This document shows positions 34,816-42,812 of a DNA stretch of 64,000 nucleotides, piece by piece. Origin of the DNA: Nocardioides albertanoniae (GTDB taxonomy: Bacteria; Actinomycetota; Actinomycetes; Propionibacteriales; Nocardioidaceae). The translations under genes and the position numbers were made by a program. The stretch covers positions 124,001-188,000 of the forward strand of contig NZ_VFOV01000001.1 in the NCBI RefSeq assembly GCF_006716315.1, in the 5' to 3' direction. Position 1 is the first letter of the stretch, and each line of letters begins with the position of its first letter. The notes beneath the pieces were generated by a model. That model had not been told where the DNA came from. It made no database searches and saw only the letters and a program-made list of their open reading frames with translations.

Positions 34816-35578
34816 CGTATTTCACGTCGAGCAGGCCGTCGTAGGCCGGGGCGGTGAGGTAGGTCAGCGGCTTGAGGTTCCAGCCGATCTGCACGTTGGG
34901 GTCGCGGGCGTCGGCACGGTAGTTCTGGACGTGCTCGTCGCGGTCGATCGCCGCCTGCAGCCGGGCTGGATCGCCGACGGCCTCGATGACGTACGGCTGG
35001 GGGTAGGGCACGCCGTCGAGCTGCACCGTGCTGCCGGAGCACTTGATGCCGGTGGTGGTGATGATCCGCTTGCCGGCGATCGTGATCGCCTGGGCGCCGC
35101 CGGACCACAGCGCGTTGACGACGGCCTGGATGTCCTGCTGGTGCACGACGAGCGAGTTGGGGTCGTCGCCCTCGTACTCCTTCTGTGCCTGCGAGGGCGC
35201 GTCGCCCAGCACGATCTGCATGCCCGCGCCGCTGCGGTCGGAGGTGCCGGCCGGGTCGGCGAGCTTCTTGGACTGGCCCTGGAGCTTCTTGACGCCCTTG
35301 TCGGTGACGCCGCTGGTGAGCTGGTCGACCTCGCTCTGCGTTTCGGCCAACTGGGCCTCGAGGCGGTTGTATCGGAACCGCTCACCGTCGACCAGCGTCG
35401 TCAGGTCCTCGTAGCGGCCTGGGCGCAGATCGGTGCCGTCGGCGTTCACGAAGCTCACCGCGAGCAGCCCGCCACAGAGCAGCACCACGATCGGGGTGCC
35501 GACCCTCCATGCGGTCGCGCGCGACCAACGCTTTCGTTCAGGGGTGGGGTTCGCCTGGGTTCCGGAGCTCACGACCAT
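34790..35578 (-). CDS. DUF881-family membrane-anchored protein
   Basis: A 262-residue protein with one N-terminal transmembrane helix (about 26-46) and an extracytoplasmic DUF881 domain. A predicted coiled coil (about 55-95, rich in Glu/Gln/Leu) precedes the conserved core, which contains VVHQQDIQAVVNALWSGGA and the segment GSTVQLDGVPYPQPYVIEAVG. DUF881 proteins are found next to division genes and crgA in actinobacteria; no biochemical role is established. It is divergent from crgA, with a 43-bp gap. The ATG at 35578 is used; longer frames run into the promoter region. Confidence 0.85.
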   Translation of the reverse strand: MVVSSGTQANPTPERKRWSRATAWRVGTPIVVLLCGGLLAVSFVNADGTDLRPGRYEDLTTLVDGERFRYNRLEAQLAETQSEVDQLTSGVTDKGVKKLQGQSKKLADPAGTSDRSGAGMQIVLGDAPSQAQKEYEGDDPNSLVVHQQDIQAVVNALWSGGAQAITIAGKRIITTTGIKCSGSTVQLDGVPYPQPYVIEAVGDPARLQAAIDRDEHVQNYRADARDPNVQIGWNLKPLTYLTAPAYDGLLDVKYAKPLPQDK

Positions 35579-35621
35579 TAGGGTATGCGCAGCAATCATA
35601 TTTGTCTGAGGAGCATCACCC

Positions 35622-36083
35622 GTGGCCAAGCTCAAGCTCTCGAAGAAGAGTGATCTCGACCTGCCCAAGGAACCGATCGTCACTCCCCGCTTCGGGATCG
35701 CACTGCTGCTGATCGCCCTGGGCATCGGCTGGATCGCCTACTACTACGTCGGGGTGCGCCCCAACGAGATCGGTGGCGACTTCACCGGCCCGAAGCCCGT
35801 CCAGAAGCTCGAGGGGTGGAACTACCTCATCGGCTTCATCCTGCTCTTCGCGGGCCTGGCCTTCGCCGCCCACCCGAAGACGCCGCTGGGCCGCGGGCGC
35901 GGCGTGGTCATCGGCATGCTCGGCTGCTTCCTCATCGGGCTGATCTGGATCTGCGTCTTCTACGTCTTCGCCAACGACCACCTCGACAAGATCTGGGTCT
36001 TCAACGATCTCGGTCAGAAGAACCTGCTGGTCGGCATCGGATTCATGGCGGTGGGCTTCACCTTCGCCACGAAGTGGGAGTGA
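35622..36083 (+). CDS. crgA: CrgA-type cell division protein, apparently duplicated internally
   Basis: A 153-residue membrane protein with four predicted helices (about 25-43, 67-85, 96-115 and 133-150). CrgA proteins normally have 80-95 residues and two helices, and recruit or stabilise division and cell-wall proteins at the septum. Here the second half (IGLIWICVFYVF, then LLVGIGFMAVGFTFATKWE) matches a whole CrgA, while the first half (LGIGWIAYYYVG, then WNYLIGFILLFAGLAFAA) also follows the CrgA pattern. That suggests a tandem duplication and fusion. The GTG start follows TGAGGAGC. The position next to DUF881 and pknB fits crgA. Confidence 0.85.
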   Translation: MAKLKLSKKSDLDLPKEPIVTPRFGIALLLIALGIGWIAYYYVGVRPNEIGGDFTGPKPVQKLEGWNYLIGFILLFAGLAFAAHPKTPLGRGRGVVIGMLGCFLIGLIWICVFYVFANDHLDKIWVFNDLGQKNLLVGIGFMAVGFTFATKWE

Positions 36084-36102
36084 CCCCTCCCCGAGACAGC
36101 GA

Positions 36103-36137
36103 CAAAGCGGCGCAACCCTTGAGGTTGCGCCGCTTTG
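36103..36137 (+). terminator. Strong hairpin after crgA
   Basis: CAAAGCGGCGCAACC (36103-36117) and GGTTGCGCCGCTTTG (36123-36137) form a perfect 15-bp stem with a 5-base loop, followed by CTTTGCTT. Confidence 0.88.
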
Positions 36138-36156
36138 CTTTGCTTACAGCCATGTA

Positions 36157-36189
36157 GTTCTCCACAGGTTACTCCACACCTGTGGATTT
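36157..36189. promoter_or_regulatory. DnaA-box-like cluster between crgA and the rhomboid gene
   Basis: GTTCTCCACAGGTT (36157-36170) is identical to sequences in oriC (61662) and over the dnaA start (63565). It contains TTCTCCACA, one base from the actinobacterial DnaA box TTGTCCACA. TGTGGATTT (36181-36189) is a second, weaker match in reverse. The two overlap a CCACAGGT-N8-ACCTGTGG inverted repeat. No gene start is near, so promoter function is not obvious. Confidence 0.45.
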
Positions 36190-36233
36190 GTTGACCCTCC
36201 GAAAACGCCTCGAAAACACCTGTTTCGAAGCGG

Positions 36234-37172
36234 TCAGAACACCAGAATTCGTACGCCGACCAGAGCAAGCAGCACCAACACGAACCCGCCCAGGGCAGCC
36301 CATTGCAACGGCGCCTTCCGGTCGGCCCGGAGCGTGGTGAAGATGCCCGCGACGACGAGCCCGCCGACGAAACCGCCGACGTGGCCCTGCCACGAGATGC
36401 CTTGGCCGAAGAACGTGATGCCGGCGTTGATCAGCAGCACCGGCAGCAGCGGAGCGAGCGACTGGCCGGCTCTGACGAAGAGCACGACCAGCACACCCAG
36501 CAGGCCGAAGATCGCGCCGGAGGCGCCGACCGTCGATGCGGCCGGCGCGGCGGCCCAGACCACCAGCGCCGACCCGGCCAGGCCGGAGATCAGGTAGAAG
36601 GCCAGGAACCGCAACCGGCCCACGATCGGCTCGAGAAAAGAGCCGAGCATGTAGAGCGACAGCATGTTCACGGCCAGATGGATGATCGAGACGTGGGTGA
36701 ACGCGGAGGTCAGCAGCTGCCAGACCGCGCCGTCATCGACACCGAGCACCCAGTGAGCGGCCGCGCCGCTGCTCTGCAGCGACGAGCAGACCTGGTCGCT
36801 GGAGACGTTGGGAAAGTAGCCGTTGCCGTCGTCGGCGACGCACGAGCCACCGAATCGCAGCGCGATCAGGTCGACGAGCTTCGAGCCCGACCTGCCGGTC
36901 AGGAAGATGGCGATCCAGACGAGCACGTTGACGCCGAGCAGCGTGAAGGTCACCGGGAGCGCCCGGAAGCTCACTCGCGCTCCCGTGAAGCGCTTGGGCT
37001 GGCGTACGGACTTCCGCCCCTCACGCACGCACTCGGGGCACTGGAAGCCGACCGAGGCACCCGTCATGCAGTCAGGGCAGATCGAGCGGCTGCAGCGCTG
37101 ACAGCGGATATGTGTCTCACGGTCGGGGTGCCGATAGCAGACCGGCGCCCCGACCGGGGCCGTGTCGGACAA
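36234..37172 (-). CDS. Rhomboid-family intramembrane serine protease with N-terminal zinc finger
   Basis: A 312-residue protein. The N-terminal about 50 residues hold a B-box-like zinc-binding segment with Cys pairs (CYRHPDRETHIRCQRC, CPDC, CPEC). A rhomboid domain with six or seven helices follows. The catalytic Ser is in VGASGAIFGLLG (near residue 219) and the His in WQGHVGGFVGG (near 270); the HLAVNMLSLYMLG helix supplies the His/Asn pair. Such proteases cut membrane-spanning substrates. The TTG start is adjacent to the ppiA stop with no gap, so they are probably one transcript. Substrates are unknown. Confidence 0.9.
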   Translation of the reverse strand: MSDTAPVGAPVCYRHPDRETHIRCQRCSRSICPDCMTGASVGFQCPECVREGRKSVRQPKRFTGARVSFRALPVTFTLLGVNVLVWIAIFLTGRSGSKLVDLIALRFGGSCVADDGNGYFPNVSSDQVCSSLQSSGAAAHWVLGVDDGAVWQLLTSAFTHVSIIHLAVNMLSLYMLGSFLEPIVGRLRFLAFYLISGLAGSALVVWAAAPAASTVGASGAIFGLLGVLVVLFVRAGQSLAPLLPVLLINAGITFFGQGISWQGHVGGFVGGLVVAGIFTTLRADRKAPLQWAALGGFVLVLLALVGVRILVF

Positions 37173-37682
37173 CTAGACGATCTCGACCTTCTCGATGACG
37201 ACCGGCTCGACCGGACGGTCCATCGGACCGGTCTTGGTGCCGGAGATCGAGTCGACGGCCTTCTTCGACGCCTCGTCCTCGACCTCACCGAAGATGGTGT
37301 GCTTGAAGTTGAGCCACGGCGCCTGGCCGGTGGTGATGAAGAACTGCGAGCCGTTGGTGCCCGGGCCGGCGTTGGCCATCGCGAGCAGGTAGGGCTTGTC
37401 GAAGGTGAGCTCGGGGTGCGGCTCGTCCTTGAACTCGTAGCCCGGACCACCGGTGCCGGTGCCCAGCGGGCAACCGCCCTGGATCATGAACCCGGGGATG
37501 ACCCGGTGGAAGCCGAGGCCGTCGTAGTACGGCACGCCGCTGCGGCCGGCGTCGTCGTTGTAGTCCTTCGACCCGGTCGCGAGGCCAACGAAGTTGGCCA
37601 CCGTCTCCGGAGCGTGGTTGGGGAACAACGTGATCGTGATGTCACCGTGATTGGTGTGGAGGATGGCCTTCTGGTCAGCCAT
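37173..37682 (-). CDS. ppiA: Cyclophilin-type peptidyl-prolyl cis-trans isomerase
   Basis: A 169-residue single-domain cyclophilin without a signal peptide, so cytoplasmic. Signature residues are [13 protein letters not shown], with the catalytic Arg, and [11 protein letters not shown]. It speeds prolyl bond isomerisation during folding. The ATG at 37682 is chosen because GGAAGGGCAGG precedes it; another ATG 18 bases upstream is possible. A cyclophilin gene in this position, near rhomboid and crgA, is usual for actinobacteria (ppiA of Mycobacterium). Confidence 0.93.
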   Translation of the reverse strand: MADQKAILHTNHGDITITLFPNHAPETVANFVGLATGSKDYNDDAGRSGVPYYDGLGFHRVIPGFMIQGGCPLGTGTGGPGYEFKDEPHPELTFDKPYLLAMANAGPGTNGSQFFITTGQAPWLNFKHTIFGEVEDEASKKAVDSISGTKTGPMDRPVEPVVIEKVEIV

Positions 37683-37760
37683 GACCTGCCCTTCCGACAT
37701 TGGGATTGATGCGGGATATAACGTCCCGATCCTCCCACAGTGCCGGTGGCGGCCCTGTGA

Positions 37761-38096
37761 TCAGGAGGCCGCGCTCTCCGCCAGCTTGGGAGCGATGCGG
37801 CTGGCGACGCGACGCTCGACCCAGAAGATCAACCCGGGCACCAGGCCGGCGATCATCATCAGCAGGAACTCCGGCACCGTCCAGCGCGCCTTCTGCGTCA
37901 GCAGGAACGCGACGATCACGTAGACGATGAAGATCCAGCCGTGGGCGACCCACAGCGGCGTCATCGCGTCACCGAAGGACTGCAGCGCGCTGCCCTCGGG
38001 CAGCAGATACTTGAGCAGCGAGCAGATGGTGCCCACGAGCAGCAGCACACCGACGACGTACGCAAGCACCTTGTAGGTGCTGAACAGCTTGTTCAC
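37761..38096 (-). CDS. DUF3817-family membrane protein
   Basis: A 111-residue membrane protein with three predicted helices (about 10-29, 48-66 and 75-92). It has the DUF3817 pattern, including PLWVAHGWIFIVYV and a C-terminal FWVERRV segment. No function is known; it often neighbours SURF1 or guaA-type genes in actinobacteria. The GTG start overlaps the SURF1 stop (GTGA), so the two are coupled. Confidence 0.87.
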   Translation of the reverse strand: MNKLFSTYKVLAYVVGVLLLVGTICSLLKYLLPEGSALQSFGDAMTPLWVAHGWIFIVYVIVAFLLTQKARWTVPEFLLMMIAGLVPGLIFWVERRVASRIAPKLAESAAS

Positions 38097-38974
38097 GCGT
38101 CTGAGCGTACGCCCGCATCCTGAGGCGTTCTCTCAGGGTCTGCTTCGCTGTGGCTGTCGTCGACGGCGTCATCGTCGTCATCGGCGTCATCGTCGTCCTC
38201 GTCGGGGCGCGGGTGCAGGGTGTCGCGCACGTAGCGCCACCACACGTAGATCCCGAAGACCGCGAACAGCCACCACTCGATCGCGTAGAGCAGGTTGCGC
38301 AGTCCGGCGGTCGCCTCCGGCTCGGGCAGCTTGGGAGCAGGCACCTCCGCGACATCGGTGGCACCGTCGTTGACCGGCATCGAGCTGGCCGGCCAGCCGT
38401 CCTCGATCGGAGCGCGCACGACGTAGGCGCTGTAGAGGTCGTAGCTGGTGCGGGAGATCAGGTCGGAGATGTCGAGCTGCGGATAGATGTTGTCGGACTT
38501 GCGGTCGTCGGCGACATCGGTCCAGTCACTGGGCTGCAGCCATCCGGTGACGGTCACGTGGCCACGCGGCGCGGGCGGCGCGCTGCCGACCTCGGGGGTC
38601 CAGCCGCGTACGACGTAGACGGCCGACTCGGTGTCCTCGACGAGCACCGGCGTGACGGCCCAGAAGCCCACCTGCGAGCCGCGCTCCATCCCGTCGATGA
38701 AGATGGTCTCGTCGGGCATCCAGATGCCGGAGACGGTCACCGGGCGCCCGATCTGCTCCCAGGGGAAGGCGTCGTTGTGCCCGATCACGTCGGCGAACGT
38801 CTTCGGCTTCGCATGCACCAGCTGGGCGATCTGGTCCTGCTTGTCCTCCTGGCTCGACTGGTACTGCCAGATGCCGAGGAGGACCGCGCCCGATACGAAG
38901 ACCAGCACCAGCAGGTGAGCACCCCACATCCGGGGGGAGAAGATGCTCCGTGGGGGACGGGTCTGGGCGGCCAT
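38093..38974 (-). CDS. SURF1-family cytochrome oxidase assembly protein
   Basis: A 293-residue membrane protein with helices near the N-terminus (about 18-38) and the C-terminus (about 228-248), and a SURF1 extracytoplasmic domain between. The family features are LGIWQYQ near the first helix, GRPVTVSGIW, and YVVRGWTPE. SURF1 helps insert haem a into cytochrome c oxidase, so the host probably has an aa3-type oxidase. The C-terminal tail is a run of Asp with other acidic residues (about 255-280). The ATG at 38974 is favoured over one 30 bases upstream because it sits closer to the first helix. Confidence 0.88.
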   Translation of the reverse strand: MAAQTRPPRSIFSPRMWGAHLLVLVFVSGAVLLGIWQYQSSQEDKQDQIAQLVHAKPKTFADVIGHNDAFPWEQIGRPVTVSGIWMPDETIFIDGMERGSQVGFWAVTPVLVEDTESAVYVVRGWTPEVGSAPPAPRGHVTVTGWLQPSDWTDVADDRKSDNIYPQLDISDLISRTSYDLYSAYVVRAPIEDGWPASSMPVNDGATDVAEVPAPKLPEPEATAGLRNLLYAIEWWLFAVFGIYVWWRYVRDTLHPRPDEDDDDADDDDDAVDDSHSEADPERTPQDAGVRSDA

Positions 38975-38996
38975 AGCGCTACCAGAGTACGGGTGG

Positions 38997-39896
38997 TCAG
39001 TCACAGACGGCGAATGGGACGGCCTCTGCCTTCACCAGCTCGGCCGCGCGCACCGGATCGGTCACCCGAAACCCGATCCGCCCGGACGACGGGTCGGCGA
39101 CCCCGTCGGTGAAGACCTTCTTGTACGCCGCGTCCTGGTCTCCCAGCGCGAGCCGGTAGAACAGGTCGTCACGGTCTTCGCCGAGGCGCACGGTGGCCAG
39201 CCCTCCGCCGAACTCGACCGAATAGCTCGTCACGGGCGCCAGCCTGGTCTTCTCCTCGGGGCCGCCCTCGGCGCACCCCTTGACGACGTAGGTCGAGGTC
39301 GCCGGCCCTCCGGCAACGGCGACGATGTCGTCGTGAGCCGCCCAGTTCTCGACGTCGGCGGCCGCGGTGTTCTTGGTGATCAGATGGGTCTTCGAGTCGA
39401 AGGTCGCACCCTTCAACGGACCGACACCGGCCTTGATGGCTTTCGCGGGATCCACCTGGTCGGCGACCCTGATGACGAAGCCGGTCTTCGCGCCGCCGGC
39501 GAACCTCGCCTCCCAGACCACGTCGGCCGCACCCCACCTGAACGAGTCGCGCAGTCGCTGGTCGACGCCCCGGAGCACCCCGCCACTGACCTGGGCTGCC
39601 TCCTTGTCGGCCCGTCTCCACAGATCCTGCTGGTCGGCCGGACTCGACCTGCTGGTGACGTCTTCGAGCCCGAAGAGCGACTTCACCTCGTCGTAGTCGG
39701 TCACCGACAGCGTCTTCGCACCCACCGGCACGAGCGTCATCGCGGCCTGGGCCGGGTCCATCGTGGCCTCGTACGCAGGGTAGGACTCCTGCGTGGGAGC
39801 AGCCGCCGGCTTCTTCGGCGCGCTGTCGTCGCCGCAGCCGGCCAACGCCAGGGACACCGCAGCCAGCACCGGGATGCCCCATCGCCTCGCGTTCAC
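38997..39896 (-). CDS. Hypothetical lipoprotein
   Basis: A 299-residue protein with a signal peptide and lipobox LAGC (Cys at about 21), so lipid-anchored outside the membrane. The mature part has a Lys/Pro/Ala linker and a soluble domain that I cannot assign to a family; it ends in a conserved-looking PFAVCD. Two other cysteines (KGCAEGG and the final one) could form a disulfide. The GTG start lies 98 bp downstream of the convergently arranged oxygenase terminator region. It may be transcribed separately or into the SURF1 gene, which starts 22 bp further on. Confidence 0.75.
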   Translation of the reverse strand: MNARRWGIPVLAAVSLALAGCGDDSAPKKPAAAPTQESYPAYEATMDPAQAAMTLVPVGAKTLSVTDYDEVKSLFGLEDVTSRSSPADQQDLWRRADKEAAQVSGGVLRGVDQRLRDSFRWGAADVVWEARFAGGAKTGFVIRVADQVDPAKAIKAGVGPLKGATFDSKTHLITKNTAAADVENWAAHDDIVAVAGGPATSTYVVKGCAEGGPEEKTRLAPVTSYSVEFGGGLATVRLGEDRDDLFYRLALGDQDAAYKKVFTDGVADPSSGRIGFRVTDPVRAAELVKAEAVPFAVCD

Positions 39897-39949
39897 GTGA
39901 TGAGTATCGCCGATCCCCGGGACGGCATACGGAAGTATCGAAAATAGAT

Positions 39950-39980
39950 GGAGGCCGCAGGCATGATGCCTGCGGCCTCC
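39950..39980 (-). terminator. Strong hairpin after the 2-oxoglutarate oxygenase gene
   Basis: GGAGGCCGCAGGCA (39950-39963) and TGCCTGCGGCCTCC (39967-39980) form a perfect 14-bp stem with a 3-base loop. On the minus strand it is followed by ATCTATTTT, a classic T-rich tail. It lies 15 bases past the stop. Confidence 0.9.
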
Positions 39981-39994
39981 TGGATCCCGAGCGT

Positions 39995-41032
39995 TCAGCG
40001 TCCGGCGCTGGTGAGCTCAAGGGATTCGGGGAAAGGCTCGAGCACGGGATCGATGATCCGCGAGGAAGCCTCGGAACGAGCGACCCGGCTGCGGCGCAGG
40101 TCCTTCACCGTCGTGAGACGACGCAGCCAGCGGTCGGTGCCGTCGTAGCGGGCCGTGAACGGCTTGCGGCCGTGCAGGGCGCGGTGGTTGTCGACGATGA
40201 GCACCTCACCGGGCGCGAGCGCGACATCCTCGACGTTGGCGGAGAGCTCCATGATCAGCAGCTGGAGCGCGCGGTCGGCCTCGACGTCGCCGGGCAGCGC
40301 CGCCATGTAGGGCGGGTCGAGGCGTACGTCGGGTGCCTGCGGCGAGCCGGAGAGCACCGCGGTCGGCACGGCGAGGAGCTCGTCCTCGTTGACACCGGCC
40401 AGGCGAAGGTTGCGCAGGTGCTCGTCGTCGGGGTGGATCACGAAGCGAGGCTCGAACAGCGGAGCGTATTCGGGGCCGGTGACGTCGATCGAGCTGATGC
40501 CGACCGCGGTGGTCGGGATCAGGTCGTGGTTGCGCAGGGCGATCAGACCGAGGTGGTCGCAGCGCAGGTCGCTGAACGCGTCCTCGATGTGCAGGTCGAG
40601 GAGGACGTCGCTGCTGTGGCCGGTCTGCAGGCTCTCCTGCTTCTGGATCGGCAGGATGTTGTTGACCAGCTGGCCGCCCTGCAGCGACGACCACGAGACG
40701 GCGTCACCGAGCTGGGCCATGATCAGCGCGAGCCAGAAGTCGGCCGCGTGCGGCTTCTGCGCGTCGGGGTGGTTCCAGTGCGGCGGGGTCGGGCCGGCGT
40801 CGACCGGAAGCCCGCTCACGACCAGCGCGCCGGTCGCGTCGCCGTAACGGAACGCGCGGATCGCCTGGGCGACACTGGCGGGAAGCTCACCACCGAGGAA
40901 CGGCGCGGTCTCGAGGAACTCGGAGGAGACCGGGCTCTCGAACCGGGCGAGCAGGGACGCCGCCAGCTTCGCTGCGGCCTCGGACTCTGCTGGGGTCATC
41001 TCGACCCTGGTGACTACGGACTGTGTGCCCAC
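39995..41032 (-). CDS. Fe(II)/2-oxoglutarate-dependent oxygenase (clavaminate synthase/amino-acid hydroxylase-like)
   Basis: A protein of about 345 residues of the TauD/clavaminate synthase-like fold. The metal-binding HxE appears in DLHIEDAFSD, the form used by VioC- and AsnO-type amino-acid hydroxylases rather than the common HxD. The distal His and the 2-oxoglutarate-binding Arg fit NHRALHGRKPF and DRWLRR near residues 287-312. A beta-hydroxylase of a free amino acid (Arg, Asn, Lys or similar) is likely. No peptide synthetase gene is near, so it is an orphan. The GTG at 41032 is chosen because GAAAGG lies eight bases upstream; an ATG 33 bases further in is an alternative. Confidence 0.82.
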   Translation of the reverse strand: MGTQSVVTRVEMTPAESEAAAKLAASLLARFESPVSSEFLETAPFLGGELPASVAQAIRAFRYGDATGALVVSGLPVDAGPTPPHWNHPDAQKPHAADFWLALIMAQLGDAVSWSSLQGGQLVNNILPIQKQESLQTGHSSDVLLDLHIEDAFSDLRCDHLGLIALRNHDLIPTTAVGISSIDVTGPEYAPLFEPRFVIHPDDEHLRNLRLAGVNEDELLAVPTAVLSGSPQAPDVRLDPPYMAALPGDVEADRALQLLIMELSANVEDVALAPGEVLIVDNHRALHGRKPFTARYDGTDRWLRRLTTVKDLRRSRVARSEASSRIIDPVLEPFPESLELTSAGR

Positions 41033-41298
41033 AACATTGACCTTTCGGACATTGTGGCGAGGGTTTGTCAGAGTGAAATCTGGCGTTCCCACCAAAGGAT
41101 TGCCTTACTTGTCATCTACTTTGTTCCGCCGTACGGAATTCAAACGAGTGATAGGTCCAAATAACGAGACGATAGGTATTAGGCCCCTTGCGCAAAGGCC
41201 GTGAACCTGTTTAGGGAATGTATCGACATTGCGGTTCAACAGTTGCCTGACTGCTGCTTTGATAGCGGGAACCGACCGGCGCCACTACGCTCCGGCCC
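41033..41298. other. AT-richer intergenic region between divergent genes
   Basis: This gap between the oxygenase gene and the hypothetical membrane protein is clearly lower in GC than its surroundings, especially 41050-41250. It should carry both divergent promoters. No open frame, RNA gene or clear palindrome was found. Confidence 0.5.
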
Positions 41299-41808
41299 AT
41301 GGGCGCAGCGATCATCTCGGGACTCTTCGCGGTGGCGCTCGCGTGTCTCGCCTGGATGTTCAAGAACGGCAGCCGGCGAGCCCGGCTCCTCAACCGGATC
41401 GAGCGATACGCCCAGATCCTCGACAACCTTCCCGACGACCATCCGGCCCGGGCCCATCTGGACGCGGTGCTCGCCGCCGACACCGAGCAACTGCTCGCAC
41501 TGACGGGGCGACCGACCGGCCACGGCGCGTACGAACCCACACCCACCGACGACGACGCTGACAAGGACGAGGACGTCATCGACTGGATGGGTGACGAGCA
41601 GGAGCGTCGCATCTCGCCACCTACGGCCCCCTCGACCCCCGTCGCCCCGCCTCTGTCACGCGCCGGCAGGAGCAAGGGGGTCACCAACTCCACACTGCCG
41701 CCCCGGCGCGCACTGCTGTCCGGGAACGGCTCGATGATCCTCTGGGTGCTGGCCGGCCTGTTCGCCGTCGCGACGGTCGGCCTGGTGGTCAACGCCCTCT
41801 GGTTCTGA
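41299..41808 (+). CDS. Hypothetical membrane protein
   Basis: A 169-residue protein with a transmembrane helix at each end (about 4-21 and 146-166) and a hydrophilic, acidic and proline-rich middle. I do not recognise a family. The first helix is followed by a basic segment (KNGSRRARLLNR), placing the middle region inside the cell. It lies upstream of the ArsR promoter; its stop is 7 bp before the -35 box. Confidence 0.6.
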   Translation: MGAAIISGLFAVALACLAWMFKNGSRRARLLNRIERYAQILDNLPDDHPARAHLDAVLAADTEQLLALTGRPTGHGAYEPTPTDDDADKDEDVIDWMGDEQERRISPPTAPSTPVAPPLSRAGRSKGVTNSTLPPRRALLSGNGSMILWVLAGLFAVATVGLVVNALWF

Positions 41809-41814
41809 CATGCC

Positions 41815-41844
41815 TTGACAGGCATATTCCTGTCTGGGCATATT
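41815..41844 (+). promoter_or_regulatory. Promoter and candidate operator for the ArsR-AHSA1 genes (leaderless type)
   Basis: TTGACA (41815-41820) and CATATT (41839-41844) are spaced by 18 bases, with the expected transcription start at about the GTG start codon at 41851. GACAGG (41817-41822) and CCTGTC (41829-41834) form an inverted repeat that overlaps the -35 box, and ATGCC/GGCAT form a second one around it. This suggests autorepression by the ArsR protein and a leaderless mRNA. Confidence 0.6.
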
Positions 41845-41850
41845 AGATGC

Positions 41851-42189
41851 GTGCCTACCCGAGACGTCTTCAGCGTGATCGCCGACCCCACGCGTCGGCA
41901 GATCCTCGATCTGCTCTGCCAGCGCGAGATGGCGGTGAGCGAGCTCGTCGAGACGCTCGGGCTCGCCCAGCCCAACGTGTCCAAGCACCTGCGCACCCTG
42001 GGTGACGCAGATCTGGTGCACGTGCGCATCGACGGCCCGCGCCGCCACTACCGGCTCCACCCCGAGCGGCTCCGCGACCTCGACGAGTGGCTGATGCCCT
42101 ACCGCCGGATGTGGGCGGGCCGCCTCGACGCGCTCGAGAGGCACCTGGACCAGCTCGACGACGAGCTCGACAACCACCTGGAGGACTGA
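41851..42189 (+). CDS. ArsR/SmtB-family regulator
   Basis: A 112-residue winged-helix repressor. The recognition segment is VSELVETLGLAQPNVSKHLRTLGDADLV. It lacks the Cys-rich metal site of arsenic sensors, fitting the non-metal subgroup that accompanies AHSA1/SRPBCC genes. GTG at 41851 is the most likely start because the promoter places the mRNA 5' end there; the frame also continues upstream without any family likeness. The stop is followed directly by the AHSA1 gene. Confidence 0.88.
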   Translation: MPTRDVFSVIADPTRRQILDLLCQREMAVSELVETLGLAQPNVSKHLRTLGDADLVHVRIDGPRRHYRLHPERLRDLDEWLMPYRRMWAGRLDALERHLDQLDDELDNHLED

Positions 42190-42190
42190 G

Positions 42191-42793
42191 ATGACCGAGA
42201 CCACCACAGGCCCGTTGGGCGACGTGCTCCGCGACGGCGAGCGGACGGGCCTTCGCTACGTACGCCTGCTCCGCCACTCCCCGGAGAAGGTCTGGCGTGC
42301 ACTGACCGAGCCGGACGGCCTGCGCCACTGGTTCCCGACCGACATCGTCGGGGAGCGAGCCTCCGGAGCGCGGCTGCGCCTCCCGTTCTGGCCCGAGGGC
42401 CTGGAGCTGGCGAGCACCACCGAGGCGCTCGACGGGATGGGGGTGGACCCGGGCAGCTACGTGTCGGAAGGCGAGCTGCGCGTCTGGGACCCGCCCCACG
42501 TCTTCGAGCTCACCTGGGGGATGGACGGTCGCGCCGAGCTCACCGACCTGCTCCGTTTCGAGCTCGAGCCGACCGACGACGGCACCCGCCTCACCTTCAC
42601 CACGTGGCTCGGCGGCTCCGCCGGCAACACCGACACCGCGGTCGGCTGGCACGTCTGCCTCGACCAGCTCACCGACCTCCTCGACGACGGCCCCACCGCG
42701 CCGACCGAGGAGTCCGCTGCCCTCGTCGTCCAGCGGGTCACGGCCCGCAGCGACGAGCTGCGGCCTTCGTACGCCGCTCTGCTCTCGTCGTGA
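42191..42793 (+). CDS. SRPBCC/AHSA1-family protein
   Basis: A 200-residue protein with the START-like SRPBCC fold found in AHSA1-type proteins (RLLRHSPEKVWRALTEPDGL and HWFPTDIVG near the N-terminus, WDPPHVFELTW in the centre, and GWHVCLDQL late). Such proteins form a hydrophobic pocket for small molecules and are often paired with ArsR regulators, as here. The ligand is unknown. It begins 1 base after the ArsR stop and converges with the amidase gene, 19 bp away. Confidence 0.85.
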   Translation: MTETTTGPLGDVLRDGERTGLRYVRLLRHSPEKVWRALTEPDGLRHWFPTDIVGERASGARLRLPFWPEGLELASTTEALDGMGVDPGSYVSEGELRVWDPPHVFELTWGMDGRAELTDLLRFELEPTDDGTRLTFTTWLGGSAGNTDTAVGWHVCLDQLTDLLDDGPTAPTEESAALVVQRVTARSDELRPSYAALLSS

Positions 42794-42812
42794 CCGGGAC
42801 CCTCCTCGCCGC

